Shown here: positions 22,961 through 34,163 of the stretch, piece after piece | How the letters are laid out: each line of letters starts with the position of its first letter | Position numbering within the stretch: position 1 is the stretch's first letter | Origin: Paramecium tetraurelia | Taxonomy: Eukaryota; Ciliophora; Oligohymenophorea; Peniculida; Parameciidae | Reading direction: 5' to 3' | Assembly: GCF_000165425.1 (NCBI RefSeq) | Contig: NW_001798994.1 | Span: forward strand, 1 to 64,000 | Length of the DNA stretch: 64,000 nt | Notes under the pieces: generated by a model | Seen by the model: the letters and a program-made list of their open reading frames with translations, nothing else | What the model was told of the DNA's origin: nothing | Database searches by the model: none | Translations under genes and position numbers: made by a program

Positions 22961-23634
22961 ATTCATAGTAATTGTCAATCATTGAAGTCAAGAATTTAGA
23001 GTAGAGATATTCAAGTAAAGATTATATTATATTAAAGAAAAAGAAGTTGAGATAGAATCTCCATGCTAATATTTAAAAATTATTAAAATCATTCATGACG
23101 AATTGATGAAATCTATACCTTGTGGTAAGACTCGAATATTACAATACCTAAATAACTAACATTCACAATTTCGCACTTTATCAACACAATCTTATACAAA
23201 CTAAAACAATCCATTATTTTCTTTGATTTAATACCTATTACAAAGATGTTCACCTTATTGTTATTTACTTGATGAAATGATATAGATTTGTAACCATTCC
23301 CCACTATTTCTATTAGAATTCTTTGTAAATTTATTTGAAGATTCAAAGCTTTTAAATACTCAATATACTATTAATTTTTATTTAGTTAAATTGGAAAATT
23401 TTAATTAAGTTTATAAATAAAATAGAAAGTAGAAATATTAAACTCTCATCCATATATTAACAAGACCATTATAGTTTTTATAACTAAATAAATATATCAA
23501 TTAGCAAGATTATAATAATCATTTTGATTTATTCTAAATAAATTTTACCAAAATATTTTAATAGAATTCGAAATAACACTATAAAATATTGTTAATATCT
23601 AAGAATACCCTGAGTTTAATATTTATAATAACAA
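22961..23634. other. Region without a supported gene
   Basis: About 670 nt. Protein-like fragments in several frames continue from the preceding pseudogene up to about 23100. A minus-strand frame at 23113-23346 is open but has no supporting start context or family resemblance, and the plus strand is also open there. Probably decayed coding sequence plus the promoter of the gene at 23635. Confidence 0.4.
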
Positions 23635-24183
23635 ATGGACTTAGAATTATTCACCCCTTAATAGTCACAATTCCTTTACCCCATTGAAATTAACGAGCAG
23701 TCCTTTGAAGATTCGCAATCTTTTATTAAAAATAAAACTCTTGAATAAAACAGTTTAGGAGCAACTTAAGCTAAAACTCAGTAGATGGTTTATCAATAAA
23801 AAGATCTGAATTATAAAAATTTCCCAAAACTAATTGGTAATAATTTTTTGAAATGGGTAAATAAACAAGTTGCGGAGGAAAAAATTGGATAAATCCCTTA
23901 AGGAATTGAAAATTTAATGAAATCAAGGGGGAAATGCAAACAACCGAATTTTACTATTAAAGATCTCTAACAATTATGCCGAGATTAAGCCTCTTAAAAG
24001 TTGTTTCAAGAGTTCATGTAGTATTAATTATTTTTGGATTTATTCCACAGCAATAAAATCGCTGATCCCTACTCTTATATTCCAGGGATAAGTAACTATT
24101 TTTCGGCAGCTGAAGAACCTGATAAGATGAAGAGTAATTATTTAACCAGAAATTAATTTACATAAGCTTCCAAATAAAACTGA
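23635..24183 (+). CDS. Hypothetical 182-residue protein
   Basis: Single exon, 183 codons from ATG to TGA, rich in Gln as expected for reassigned TAA/TAG. The first 60 residues look disordered (Gln/Ser). The rest has a helical pattern with aromatic residues (GNNFLKWVNKQVAEEK, LQEFMQYQLFLDLFHS-like segment). It ends with a Lys/Gln-rich tail. No domain recognised. It sits 135 nt upstream of the ULK-like kinase on the same strand. Confidence 0.75.
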
Positions 24184-24317
24184 ATTATATATTAACAAAT
24201 TAAAATTATGAGAAATCTATATATATAATTATAAATAAATCATGGAGAACATTTTAATGTTAATAATAAAACTGATTAATTATGTTTTTGATTCTCTATT
24301 ATAATTTATTTATTTTT

Positions 24318-26178
24318 ATGAAACCAGCAACATATTTAAAAAAAGTTGGGCCTTATAGTCTAATAAGAGAGATTGGTTAGGGTATTATTTCGTGAGGAGT
24401 AGGTTCATTTGCAAGAGTGTTTAGAGGAAAATTGGATGGACGGCAAGAAGATGTGGCAATCAAAATGATTTCAAAGCAGAATGTTAGAAATGAGAGTATG
24501 TCAATGATTGAAAAGGAGATTGAGATTTTAAGACAATTGGATCACCCCAATATAATCAAATTGATAGATTTTAAAAGAACTCAGAATCATTACTATCTGG
24601 TATTTGAATATTGTGAGAATGGAGACTTAGATGCATATATTAGGTAATTGATTGATTGGATAGGACTAGAAAGTATTCTCCTAATGGAAAATTGCCAGAG
24701 GAAGAAGTTAGGAGAATAGTTTAGTAATTAGCATAAGCATTGTAATAGATGTACAAATTAAGGATTGTACATAGAGATTTAAAATTAGCAAATATATTAG
24801 TATCTAAGAATTTCTAAGTATTGAAAAGAATTACGTATAGATTAAATTAGCTGATTTTGGATTTGCCAAATATATGGAAGAAGATCAATATTTAACTTCT
24901 TATTGTGGAACTCCATTAACGATGGCTCCTGAAATATTATAAAGAAAGTAATATAATGAAAAGTGTGATGTATGGTCAGTGGGTGTGATCATGTATTAAA
25001 TGATATATGGAAGATCTCCATTTGTACCCCCAAAGGGAGGTAATATAAACGATTTAATTGCAATTATCAATAAAGGAGATTTACAATTTCCTGAGATTTC
25101 TACGATTTCACTTAAATTGAAGGAACTATTAATTCAAATGCTGCAATAGGATTTCAAGAAAAGAATAAGTTTTAGAGATTTCTTTGAACATAGTTGGTTG
25201 CAAGGTGAAGTCAAAGCCGACTACATTTAGAGTATTAAACAAGATTTGCAAGAGAATCAATCTGAAATTATGCCTATAATTCATCACAAAGCAACTGAGG
25301 ATATTTAAGAAGAGGAGATATTCAATAATGAAAGAGACGATAGTACAAATGAAGTGTTGAAAGAACAATAATTGAAATACATAGGATATCAATTACATAA
25401 ATAAGCAGTTGGATATTTAGATTTAATGTTTGAGGAGATTTACAAAGTCAAATAATTATGTGACAAAATTTAAAATGCCAAAATTTCATTCTAATTTCTT
25501 AAAAATCGATTAATCAGCTTATCTTTGGCTATTAGAATTTATGAAGCATTTTTATTGAAATAAGTATATGAGTTTATGAAAGAATAAATTGTTGTGTTGC
25601 ACACACCTTCAAGTAACAGTTCTCTGATTAGTCTTTAAATGAAAAGACCATTTTAGACTCATTAAATTATGATGTAAAAAGAAATTATTGAATTGAAGAA
25701 TTACTTTAAAGAAAATCAAATGATTATAAATTAATTTGAATAATGTGGATATTGTATTGCAGATAATATTTTTGATGAAATTTTGGAATTATTAATGAAT
25801 CTCATTGAACATTAATAACAAATTGATTAAAATATATTTACTCAATTACTATAATTGTTGTACTCATTCATTTAATCTCCACCTCAATTGCTGTAAGTTG
25901 AATTGTACATGAAATTGTAAACAGGAAATGACATGAATTATTATTGGCATCTGTTTAAACTTGTTAGAGTGAATTAGAAACATATTGCAGATTCAATTGA
26001 AAATCAAATTGTGTGTGAAAATTATGAGTTTGACAAAAAATTACAGTTTGAATGGAAATTAGTGAAAGATGATAGTGAAGAAACCCAAGTGTCTTTCACT
26101 AAAGAAGAAATTGATAAATTATAAGACTTACTAAAAGAAGAATATACCAAAAGGGATATACGTTAATAAATATAATGA
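24318..26178 (+). CDS. ULK/ATG1-like serine/threonine protein kinase
   Basis: 598 residues after removing introns 24382-24402, 24644-24663 and 24818-24840. The kinase domain occupies about residues 9-270: glycine loop IGQGSFARVF, catalytic Lys in VAIKMI (about 41), HRDLKLAN (about 137), DFGFAK (about 158), and the activation-segment motif read as TPLTMAPEIL. The hinge YYLVFEYCENGDLDAYI is typical of the ULK/ATG1 branch, which starts autophagy. The C-terminal 320 residues are helical with many Leu/Gln and could correspond to the MIT-like tail of that family, but similarity is weak. All three introns remove TGA or frame breaks. It is followed after 13 nt by the next gene on the same strand. Confidence 0.88.
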
Positions 26179-26191
26179 TAATTAAAATTAA

Positions 26192-27536
26192 ATGGAGTAC
26201 TTAACTAATGAAAAACTCCTTAAATAATAACAATCAGCTCTATTTTCCATCAGCAATTCTCGTTCTAATAGTGTTTCGCGATTTCCTATTCCTAGTCAAA
26301 GAGCCGCTCCTGATCCAGTTCAACCTCTGAGATCTGCAGATTTGTTTAATAAATTAGAAGACATATTGAAATAAAAGTAGCTGAGTACTACAACAAGAAA
26401 GAGACAGAAGCAAATATCATGTATTTTAAATTCGTAAGCTTGTCATGAGGATTAAAAATAACAAAACATAGAGTCTAGTTATTATAAATCACCTATTAGA
26501 TTACTTGATGTACCTGTAAATGGCTTCATTGATGTAATATGTTTATAGTTATTATGATCTATAGAATAATATTGAAGTTAGAAATAGGAGATAAACTATA
26601 CTTATTGGATCACCTCCCTTTAACTAATAAAATTAAAGCAACAAAAAGAGAAATACTATTTAAAATCAATTCCAAGAAAATTTAAATTAAAAAAAAAAAG
26701 AGAGCCTCAAAAGGTTTGAAGTTGAGTTTAACAATATGCAAGAAAAAATTAGAGGAAGAAATAATGTATAAAATCCATTTCTACTATTAGTCTGTTTTAT
26801 ATGAGGAATAAGATATAATAAAAAGAAATTAAATGAAAGAAAAAAAAGTAGATTTGAATATCAGTACTTCTAAGGAAAACAATACGACATTAAATAAGTT
26901 GAATCATCAATTACAAATACAAAATAATCATTTGTAGGAATAGTTAATTTTTGAATAAAATTAAAATACTAAATTAAATATGCTCATTAATAACTTAAAT
27001 GACCAAATTACAGGATTACATAAGTAATGTATTCTCTATTACATAGACAAATGATTTAATAGCAATAATAGAATAATGAAGATTGCATCAGCAAAGATAA
27101 TTTTATTAAATAATTTCATTCAAAAATAGATTTGTTAGAAAATGAAATTAAATAAAAAGATCAACAGATTCATAATTTGCAATAACAAATCTCGGAATTC
27201 AATAATGTCTATAAAGAAATGCAAGAATTAGAGAATCTATGTTCTTCAATGTCATTCTTAGGCAAATTGTGTATTGGACATAATCATTTGATCCAAGAAA
27301 TCAAAGACTTATTATAAGTGTAGCAGAACATCATCGAAAAAATAACCAATAACAAAGATTTTCCAATCGATTAATTAATTATATAAAAGAAATAGAAAAA
27401 ACATAACTCGTAGACTTAAATTGATTATTAACAATTATGTCAAGAGACCACGAGTGTCTTGGAGAATATCATTAAATAAATCAAAAGTTCTATCGAATAA
27501 TTAACAGAAAGATTTATTCATGACTTACTTATTTGA
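26192..27536 (+). CDS. Coiled-coil protein, unknown function
   Basis: 421 residues after removing introns 26534-26564, 26766-26790 and 27024-27046. The first 150 residues are Ser/Gln-rich and probably disordered. From about 200 on, long heptad-like runs appear (LNKLNHQLQIQNNHLQEQL, INNLNDQITGLHKQ, LLENEIKQKDQQIHNLQ) consistent with an extended coiled coil. No enzymatic motif. Coiled-coil proteins of this size are frequent in basal body and cortical structures, but nothing here specifies a location. Start codon lies 13 nt after the kinase stop. Confidence 0.8.
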
Positions 27537-27582
27537 CTAATTAAATAATTATAATTGCTTAGTATTTATATAATTTAAAAAA

Positions 27583-27861
27583 ATGAATGTTGTCTCATAT
27601 CAATATAAAAACATCATTGAGGATTTATTGCATGTGATATCCCAATAACACAACCCGTTCTTGGATATTAAAATCAAGAAAATTAAGGAAAGGCTTCATT
27701 ATGTAGAATTATAACAAAGACAAAATAGATTAACTGATTTACAATAAAAACAAATGATCCGATTACAATCAATTCCTCTAAAACCTAAATTGATCTAAAA
27801 TACTAAAAATAGAGCTCAATCAACAGCCTATCATCAGAGATTTGTATAATTGCATACTTGA
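27583..27861 (+). CDS. Small hypothetical protein, 92 residues
   Basis: Single exon of 93 codons with consistent composition: an amphipathic N-terminal half (YKNIIEDLLHVISQQHN) and a basic Gln-rich second half. Lies 46 nt after the coiled-coil gene and 11 nt before the copine start, all on the same strand. Function unknown. The tight fit between neighbours and absence of internal TGA support a real gene. Confidence 0.6.
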
Positions 27862-27872
27862 TTATTAAAATT

Positions 27873-29403
27873 ATGTAATAAATATATAACCCAGATGAAA
27901 GGATAAATATTGAATTATTTTTGGCTGCTAGAGAGCTTCCCAATCTTGAATTCTTATCCAAGAGTGATCCTTATTTAGAATTATATTATTCCCTCCAAGG
28001 AGAACCAGAAATTTGTTTAGGCAAAACTGAAACAGCTGAATGCAACTTAGATCCCAATTGGGAAAAATCATTTACTATTGAATACTATCCAGATTTAATT
28101 CAAATACTAAGATTCTAGATTTTTGATTAAAATAGAATGGGAAGAGAATTCATGGGGGAAGCATAAGTAACAATCAAAGACATCTTGCAATCTAAAAATT
28201 CATTAATATCGATGCCAATCAAAAGATTTGATAAAAATGCTGGATAATTAATATGCAAGGCAGTATAAATGAAATAATCAAATCATTTTGTTACATGGCA
28301 ATTTTCAGGTTCAAATATTAAAAATATGGATGGTATCTTTGGCAAGTCTGATCCATTTCTTAAATTTTATTTGCATTCTGATAATGTTTGGTGTTAAATC
28401 TATTAAACTGAATACATAAAAGATGACCTAAATCCAACATGGAAAGATTTTGAGGTTTCCTTATAAAGGTTATGTCTGAATGATGAATACAAGAAGTTTA
28501 AAATAGAATGTTTGGATAGACACGAAAAGGGAAAAAATAATCAATTAATTGGCTCATTTGAAACAACGATTGATGAGATATTCAATCAAAACAAGGAAGA
28601 ATTTTCACTTGTCTAACCTAAGGGAGGTTAAGTAGGAACTATAAGAATAAAGAATAAAAAGAGAATATACAGAGCAAACTTTGATGATTATATTAAACAA
28701 GGCACCACTTTTAATCTCATTATTGGCATTGACTATTCTACTCACAATGGTGTTCCATCATTTCCAGATTCCCTACATTCTTACATAGATTAAAATAATA
28801 AATATGGAAAAGTAATATGTGATGTAGCTCAAGTCTTAGAAAAATACAATCAAAAAAAGCTATTTGCAATATATGGAATTGGTGCAGAACCTCATTTAAC
28901 AAATTATACATTAAATACATATTAAACTTTATTCCCATTGACAGGTGATTTCTAAAAGCCTTAAGTCGAAGGATATCAAGAAGTTGCGAATTTATATAAA
29001 AATACATTAAAACAAATAGTTGTAAAAGGAGATTTTCAAATCGAAGACTACATTAAATATATACAAACTATTGCTGAGAATAATGCGGGTAAATTAATAT
29101 ACACAATTTGTGTGATAATAGCCTAGGGGAAGATTACAGATGCTTAAGTTTTCGAAGATTTGCTAATAAAGGGTACTTGTTTTATTAAATAAAGGTTGTA
29201 AATTGCCATATTCATTGATTTTTGTAGGTATGGGAAAGAATGATTTTTCAGAAGTGAAAAAAATTATTGATAAAATGAACAATCAATAACCACCAATCAG
29301 AAATAACTTCACATTCTATGAATACAAAGAATAAACAATTTAAATGTTATCCAAACATTTAATGAACGATATACCATAACATTTGGTTAGTTATAAATAA
29401 TGA
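27873..29403 (+). CDS. Copine (two C2 domains plus vWA-like domain)
   Basis: 502 residues after removing intron 29173-29194. Two C2 domains span about residues 8-130 and 140-265, each with calcium-loop acidic residues (SKSDPYLELY; FGKSDPFLKFY with DLNPTWKDFEV). A copine domain follows (about 280-500), with IIGIDYSTHNGVPSFPDSLH in place of the usual DFTASNG, then FAIYGIGAEP and FVGMGKNDFSEV. Copines bind membranes in a calcium-dependent way and recruit partners. The first Asp-x-Ser-x-Ser positions are altered (DYSTH), so metal binding in this domain may differ. The intron ends in AAG and is needed to read through to the terminal helix. Confidence 0.92.
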
Positions 29404-29425
29404 TCAATATTATTATTATTATAAA

Positions 29426-30429
29426 ATGGGCAATTGTGAATCAGATTAACAGAGTCAATTCTAATAACCTGACCATATTGATCTAAGTTCAAGTCATAAT
29501 AAAAGGATCTTTGACCACAAGGCTATTGAATAAGAGGAATTCACTAGTAACAAAGTTCCAGAACCAATAGATGTTCAGCACGAAATTGAAGATGTAATTT
29601 ATAAATCAAAAAGTTTAGGAATTACAAAATTTAGATCCATAACCGGCCATCATTAATCTACCTCCATTTAATTTTGGAGAGAAAAAACACTTAAATGCAG
29701 AGAGCAGACCAGCTTATAGATTAGTTGATGGATCCACTTATGTAGGAGAATGGGTTGGAGATTAAATGACAGGTAATGGTGTTTTAGAAGGAAGAAATGG
29801 AAAATATGAAGGTCAATTTGAGAATGGTAGGAAACAAGGAAGAGGGCGATTCACCTTTCCAAATGGAGAAGTTTATGAAGGAGATTGGAAGGATGATTAA
29901 GAGGATGGCATAGGAACATATTATTATTCTTAAGGAACAGTTTATCACGGATAGTGGGTTTAAAATTAAAAACATGGATAAGGAAGAGAAAACTTTCCCA
30001 ATGGATCCAATTTTCAAGGAAATTTTGAAAATGGAATTAAAACTGGACATGGAGTATTTATATGGAAAGATGGAACCAAATATGAAGGCAGATTTATAGA
30101 TAATAAAATATGTGGATAAGGTTAAATGGAATACCCAAATAAAAGAGTTTACGTAGGAGAGTTCTTGAATGGTAAAATGCATGGAAAGGGAAAATTTAGC
30201 GTATATATTGATGATTTATCTAATAAAGTGGCCTGATGGTAGAATTTATGATGGGGAGTATTAATATGACAAAAAGCATGGTTATGGTATCCTAACTGGA
30301 TAGAATTACAGGTATGAGGGTGAATGGAAGGAAGGCAAAATGGAAGGATAAGGAACTTTGACTAAAGATGGAGAAATTAAAGTAGGCTTTTGGCATAATA
30401 ATAAGTTTGTTGGTGAAAACAATTATTGA
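29426..30429 (+). CDS. MORN-repeat protein with N-myristoylation-like start
   Basis: 316 residues after removing introns 29594-29618 and 30201-30228. It begins MGNCES, a plausible myristoylation and palmitoylation signal for membrane attachment. After a 90-residue acidic linker come about nine MORN repeats (YVGEW, YEGQFENGRKQGRG, YEGDWKDD, YHGQW, YEGRFIDNKICGQG, YVGEFLNGKMHGKG, YDGEY, YEGEWKEGKMEGQG). MORN hairpins bind lipids or act as structural spacers, often at the cortex or basal bodies. The second intron lies between GKFS and WPDGRIYDGEY, exactly within a repeat, and restores it. Confidence 0.92.
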
Positions 30430-30722
30430 TCGAAATTTTTATTATATTAAGAATATAAAATTAACGATTGTTATTAACACATTAGGCATTACAATCTTAT
30501 ATACTTAAATTTAGATTTCAAATTATAATTAATAAAATAAATTGTTAAAACATATGATCAATTTCCAAATTAATTAAGATTCTTGGATAAATGTGATGCT
30601 TAAATAAATAAATTAATATCTAATTTTAGTTTAATATCTTGCAAAATTAAAATACATTTATACATCATTAGATAAAGAAAAATTAAGTTTAACTAAAAAT
30701 AATTTTTAATAAAATATAAACT

Positions 30723-32147
30723 ATGGCAAGTCGATTCTTCGATTAAGTAGATCATGCTTCAAACTTGAAGCTAAATCTTATACTTTTAGTTATAATCAGT
30801 TCATCAATAGATATTGTGAATTCACTTGAGTATTAATCAGGGACTCTTACTTAAATTCTTTATCCATCCACTCCTCTCCATATATTAGCAGATTCACATA
30901 CTGAGAACTCTCAGATATCTTTAACTTAGCCATTGACTGGTTTTGTAAATGAACCTTAAATCATCTACTCAGTGTATAGAATGAACTTTGAAAATGCAGT
31001 ATCTGGAGGATACACTTTCTCGATTACATCACAATCAACATCATGTAGTTATATTATTCTAGTTTTAGCATTTACAATAACAGTAGTTGCCCCTACAGTT
31101 TAAAAAATTTATAATGTTTGGATTAAATGGTTGGCTTTTGTGGATAGGAATAAATAGGTCATAAGCGAGGAGATTGTAACACCATAAAACTCAGAGACTT
31201 TCACAGAAACACATTTCAATAAGAACTTTATAATTGCTGTTCCAATAATAAATTATTTGACTTACACTAGTTCTTTTACTTTCAAATTTGATGTATTAAT
31301 GAATTATTATTTAGATGCCCCAAGTTGATACAGCCTATGTGTAGATTGTGTTTACTAGCACTGGAGTATCTTAAATAGGATTTCAATTATTGGTAGCCAT
31401 AAAAAGTCCAGTTTACTTATTTGGAGAACAATAATGGGCTCCAGCCTCTAGCACTTTAAATTTGAGTCCATTTGAAATTAATAGTGTGTAGATACCTCCT
31501 TTGTAATAATCTGATAATATTAATTTTCCAATATTTTTGGGACTTACATCTGACTTAACAGATCAAGTTAATATAGAAGAGATTAGTTCATCAATCAACC
31601 CTTAGTTGTCTTTTGAGATTGGATCTTGTAAATTATTATACTAATTTTAGCCATAACCTGTTCTGTAACTAGTGGATGGTTCAATTACATGATTATATCT
31701 CCCTAATTTTAAATCCCTCCACTTATTTTACAAACTTTCTCTTAATAAGAGTATTTTGTCAGCAGCGGCACCTAATAAATCAGTGTAGAACTCCCACTAT
31801 ATAAAACTACCTATACAAGTACTACTGGTTGGATAGAAATGGATAACTCGTTTCTTGGAATTTAATTGGTGATTACAACAGAATGTCTATTCAAATATAA
31901 ACATGATTATTGGTTCCTTGGTTCTGTTAATGATAATCAAAGATATATTCAAGACTACTTTTATTGTTCTGATGGATTCAATAGGATGAAATATATTATT
32001 AATTTCACTGATGGGGATAGACTTGAATATAAAACAATCAAATTTGTATTCACACCTACTAGTGTTGAAATGTACTAACAACTCGATAATGTGAATTTTG
32101 ATGAGGAATACAGAAACCTAAAAATAGTGATTAGTCAAGTCAGATGA
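30723..32147 (+). CDS. Two-helix membrane protein, unknown
   Basis: 459 residues after removing introns 31293-31314 and 31628-31650. A hydrophobic segment lies near residues 22-38 (LNLILLVIISSSIDIV) and another near 110-125 (YIILVLAFTITVVAP). The region between and after is beta-rich with Ser/Thr/Gln, e.g. DTAYVQIVFTSTGVSQIGF and GWFNYMIISPQFQIPPLIL. The second intron is essential: without it TGA falls soon after. I do not recognise the family. The layout (short cytosolic start, helix, luminal loop, helix, long soluble tail) would suit a transition-zone or vesicle protein, but this is a guess. It converges with the minus-strand SFT2 gene, 83 nt away. Confidence 0.75.
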
Positions 32148-32230
32148 TTATTAATTTATTTTATAATCTTGATAATAGTTTATTGATAATAATTAAACAA
32201 TATATATTTTCTATAAAACTTCATTCAAAT

Positions 32231-32768
32231 TCACAACAGCTCGAAAAGAATTTCTTCAACATCCTCTATCCAAATGGAATGAAACTTAAAACGTACCTAA
32301 ATGTTTAATTCTTATTAATTACCAAACATATGCACAAAATTAAACTAATGTCATAAGCAGGGTTAGAAATGTTAAATCAGTTGCAAATGCTAGTACAAGG
32401 GTTACAATCAATGTTGAAAAGAATATTATTGTAGAAATTAATCTACTTTTGTCGGCCATCTTCTTGCATTAATCTTTTGGTCCAGACAAAAACAAAGTAC
32501 TATGCTATTCAAAATGCTATAGGTACCTCATTATTGCCACTAAATTTCCGATTGAAAATATGATTGCAAATTCTTTGCCATTCCCTTGAAAAAATGAAAT
32601 GAATGCACAAAATTCTAAGAACCAACCTAATTTTGATAATTCTATAATATTACCTATTCCACTACAAATCAAAAATCCCCACAATCTTTATTGATATGAT
32701 AGTTTTGGACATACAGCATCTAAAGGATCATCCTTTTTATCCGAAAAAAAATTATAATCTCCTTTCAT
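32231..32768 (-). CDS. SFT2-family vesicle transport protein
   Basis: 168 residues after removing intron 32266-32296. Four hydrophobic segments are visible in the pattern of SFT2/Got1-type tetraspanning Golgi proteins: QRLWGFLICSGIGNII, LEFCAFISFFQGN, FAIIFSIGNLVAIM and LISTIIFFSTLIVTLVLAF, with the family signature FLSGPKDQCKKM between the third and fourth parts. SFT2 helps fusion of endosome-derived vesicles with the late Golgi. The intron removes a TGA and gives a short acidic C-terminus (EDVEEILFELL). It shares a 55-nt divergent promoter with centrin. Confidence 0.88.
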
Positions 32769-32823
32769 TTTATATTTACTTTCAAATAAATATCTTTTTT
32801 ATTATTTATTTTTTTATTTAATA

Positions 32824-33426
32824 ATGTCAAGAAGAGGTCAATAACCACCACCCTAACAACAATAAGCCCCACCACAAAAAAATTAAGCTGGCAAATTCAA
32901 CCCAGCCGAATTTGTTAAGCCTGGATTGACCGAAGAAGAAGTCTTAGAAATAAAAGAAGCATTCGACTTATTTGATACAGATGGGTATAATATCATACTT
33001 ATTTATTAGTACTCAATCCATTGATCCAAAGGAATTGAAAGCTGCAATGACCTCATTAGGATTTGAAGCCAAAAACTAAACAATTTATCAAATGATTAGT
33101 GATTTGGATACTGATGGAAGTGGACAAATTGATTTTGCTGAGTTTTTGAAATTGATGACTGCTAGAATCAGCGAGAGAGATTCCAAAGCTGACATTTAAG
33201 TACATAAATATCACTCAATTCATTCTAGAAAGTCTTCAACCTTTTCGATTCAGAAAGAGCTGGAGTTATCACTTTGAAGGATCTCAGAAAAGTAGCTAAA
33301 GAATTAGGAGAAACCATGGATGATTCTGAATTGTAAGAGATGATTGATAGAGCTGATTCTGATGGAGATGCTTAAGTGACCTTTGAAGATTTCTACAATA
33401 TAATGACCAAAAAGACATTTGCATGA
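32824..33426 (+). CDS. Centrin (EF-hand protein)
   Basis: 182 residues after removing introns 32985-33009 and 33200-33228. After a Pro/Gln-rich extension of about 28 residues (PPPQQQQAPPQ) come four EF hands: [42 protein letters not shown] and ADSDGDAQVTFEDF. The block [16 protein letters not shown] and [20 protein letters not shown] are typical of centrins. EF1, EF2 and EF4 look able to bind calcium; EF3 has lost most ligands (SERAG). Centrins build the basal body and the contractile infraciliary lattice in Paramecium. The first intron splits the first calcium loop. Confidence 0.93.
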
Positions 33427-34163
33427 TTGAAGTCATTAATAATAAATAAAAATAAGTAAAATTCTTCATCATATATCTCAATCTCTTTTTCTTTTACATT
33501 CTTCTCTACTGAAAATTATTTTTTATTATGATATTAGTAATTATTCAATTTTACTTATTTCTTATCAATAAATTTTTTAAACGAAGCTCAGATATAGTGT
33601 TTATATTTTGGATATTTGATATAATGGTTGATTCAAAAATGAATAGTCTAAGAATTTTGAGAGTCAATATTGTTAGAAAATTTCAGTGAACAATATTTTG
33701 AAAATAAATTATTATCTTGTATTTCTAAGTATTTGAAAACCATTTACAAATAAATAATATTTGATATACATATATATCCTATTCATCCTGTTCTCTTGTA
33801 TTAAGGATTCTAAGATAATAATAATTTTTCTATTGTTTTTTATTCATTATTTTTTAAATTACTTTCATTAACTTCTACTATTTCAAGTAAGTAGTGATTA
33901 TTGTTAATATTACAATATAATCTATATTATTGTAACTCATTATTCGTATTTATAGTGTCATCTCTATTATAATTTATTCTTAGAAAAAGATAAAATATAT
34001 TATCTCTGATTAATAACAATTTGATATCAAAATGTTTCATATTTTCAAGATCTTTTATGATAACACTATTTTCAAACTCTAAAGTTTGTTCTCAGTTATT
34101 TCACTTGATTTGAAATCTTATAAACTTGATTTTTAATAATGAGTATTTATTATAAATATTATA
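33427..34163. other. AT-rich intergenic region, no gene seen
   Basis: About 740 nt between centrin and the STPG-repeat gene on the same strand. No coherent frame, repeat or RNA structure noticed. It should hold the 3' end of the centrin transcript and the promoter of the next gene. Confidence 0.5.

Noticed and set aside
22961-23110. Possible additional exons of the pseudogene at 22399
   Set aside because: Segments are short, in mixed frames and contain TGA; not enough to extend the call.
23113-23346. Minus-strand 77-codon frame
   Set aside because: No start context, no motif, no intron support, and the plus strand is equally open. Kept only as part of an unresolved spacer.
32160-32600. A plus-strand continuation of the membrane-protein gene beyond 32147
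   Set aside because: Frames there are open by chance; the minus strand encodes a clear SFT2 protein with its conserved signature.
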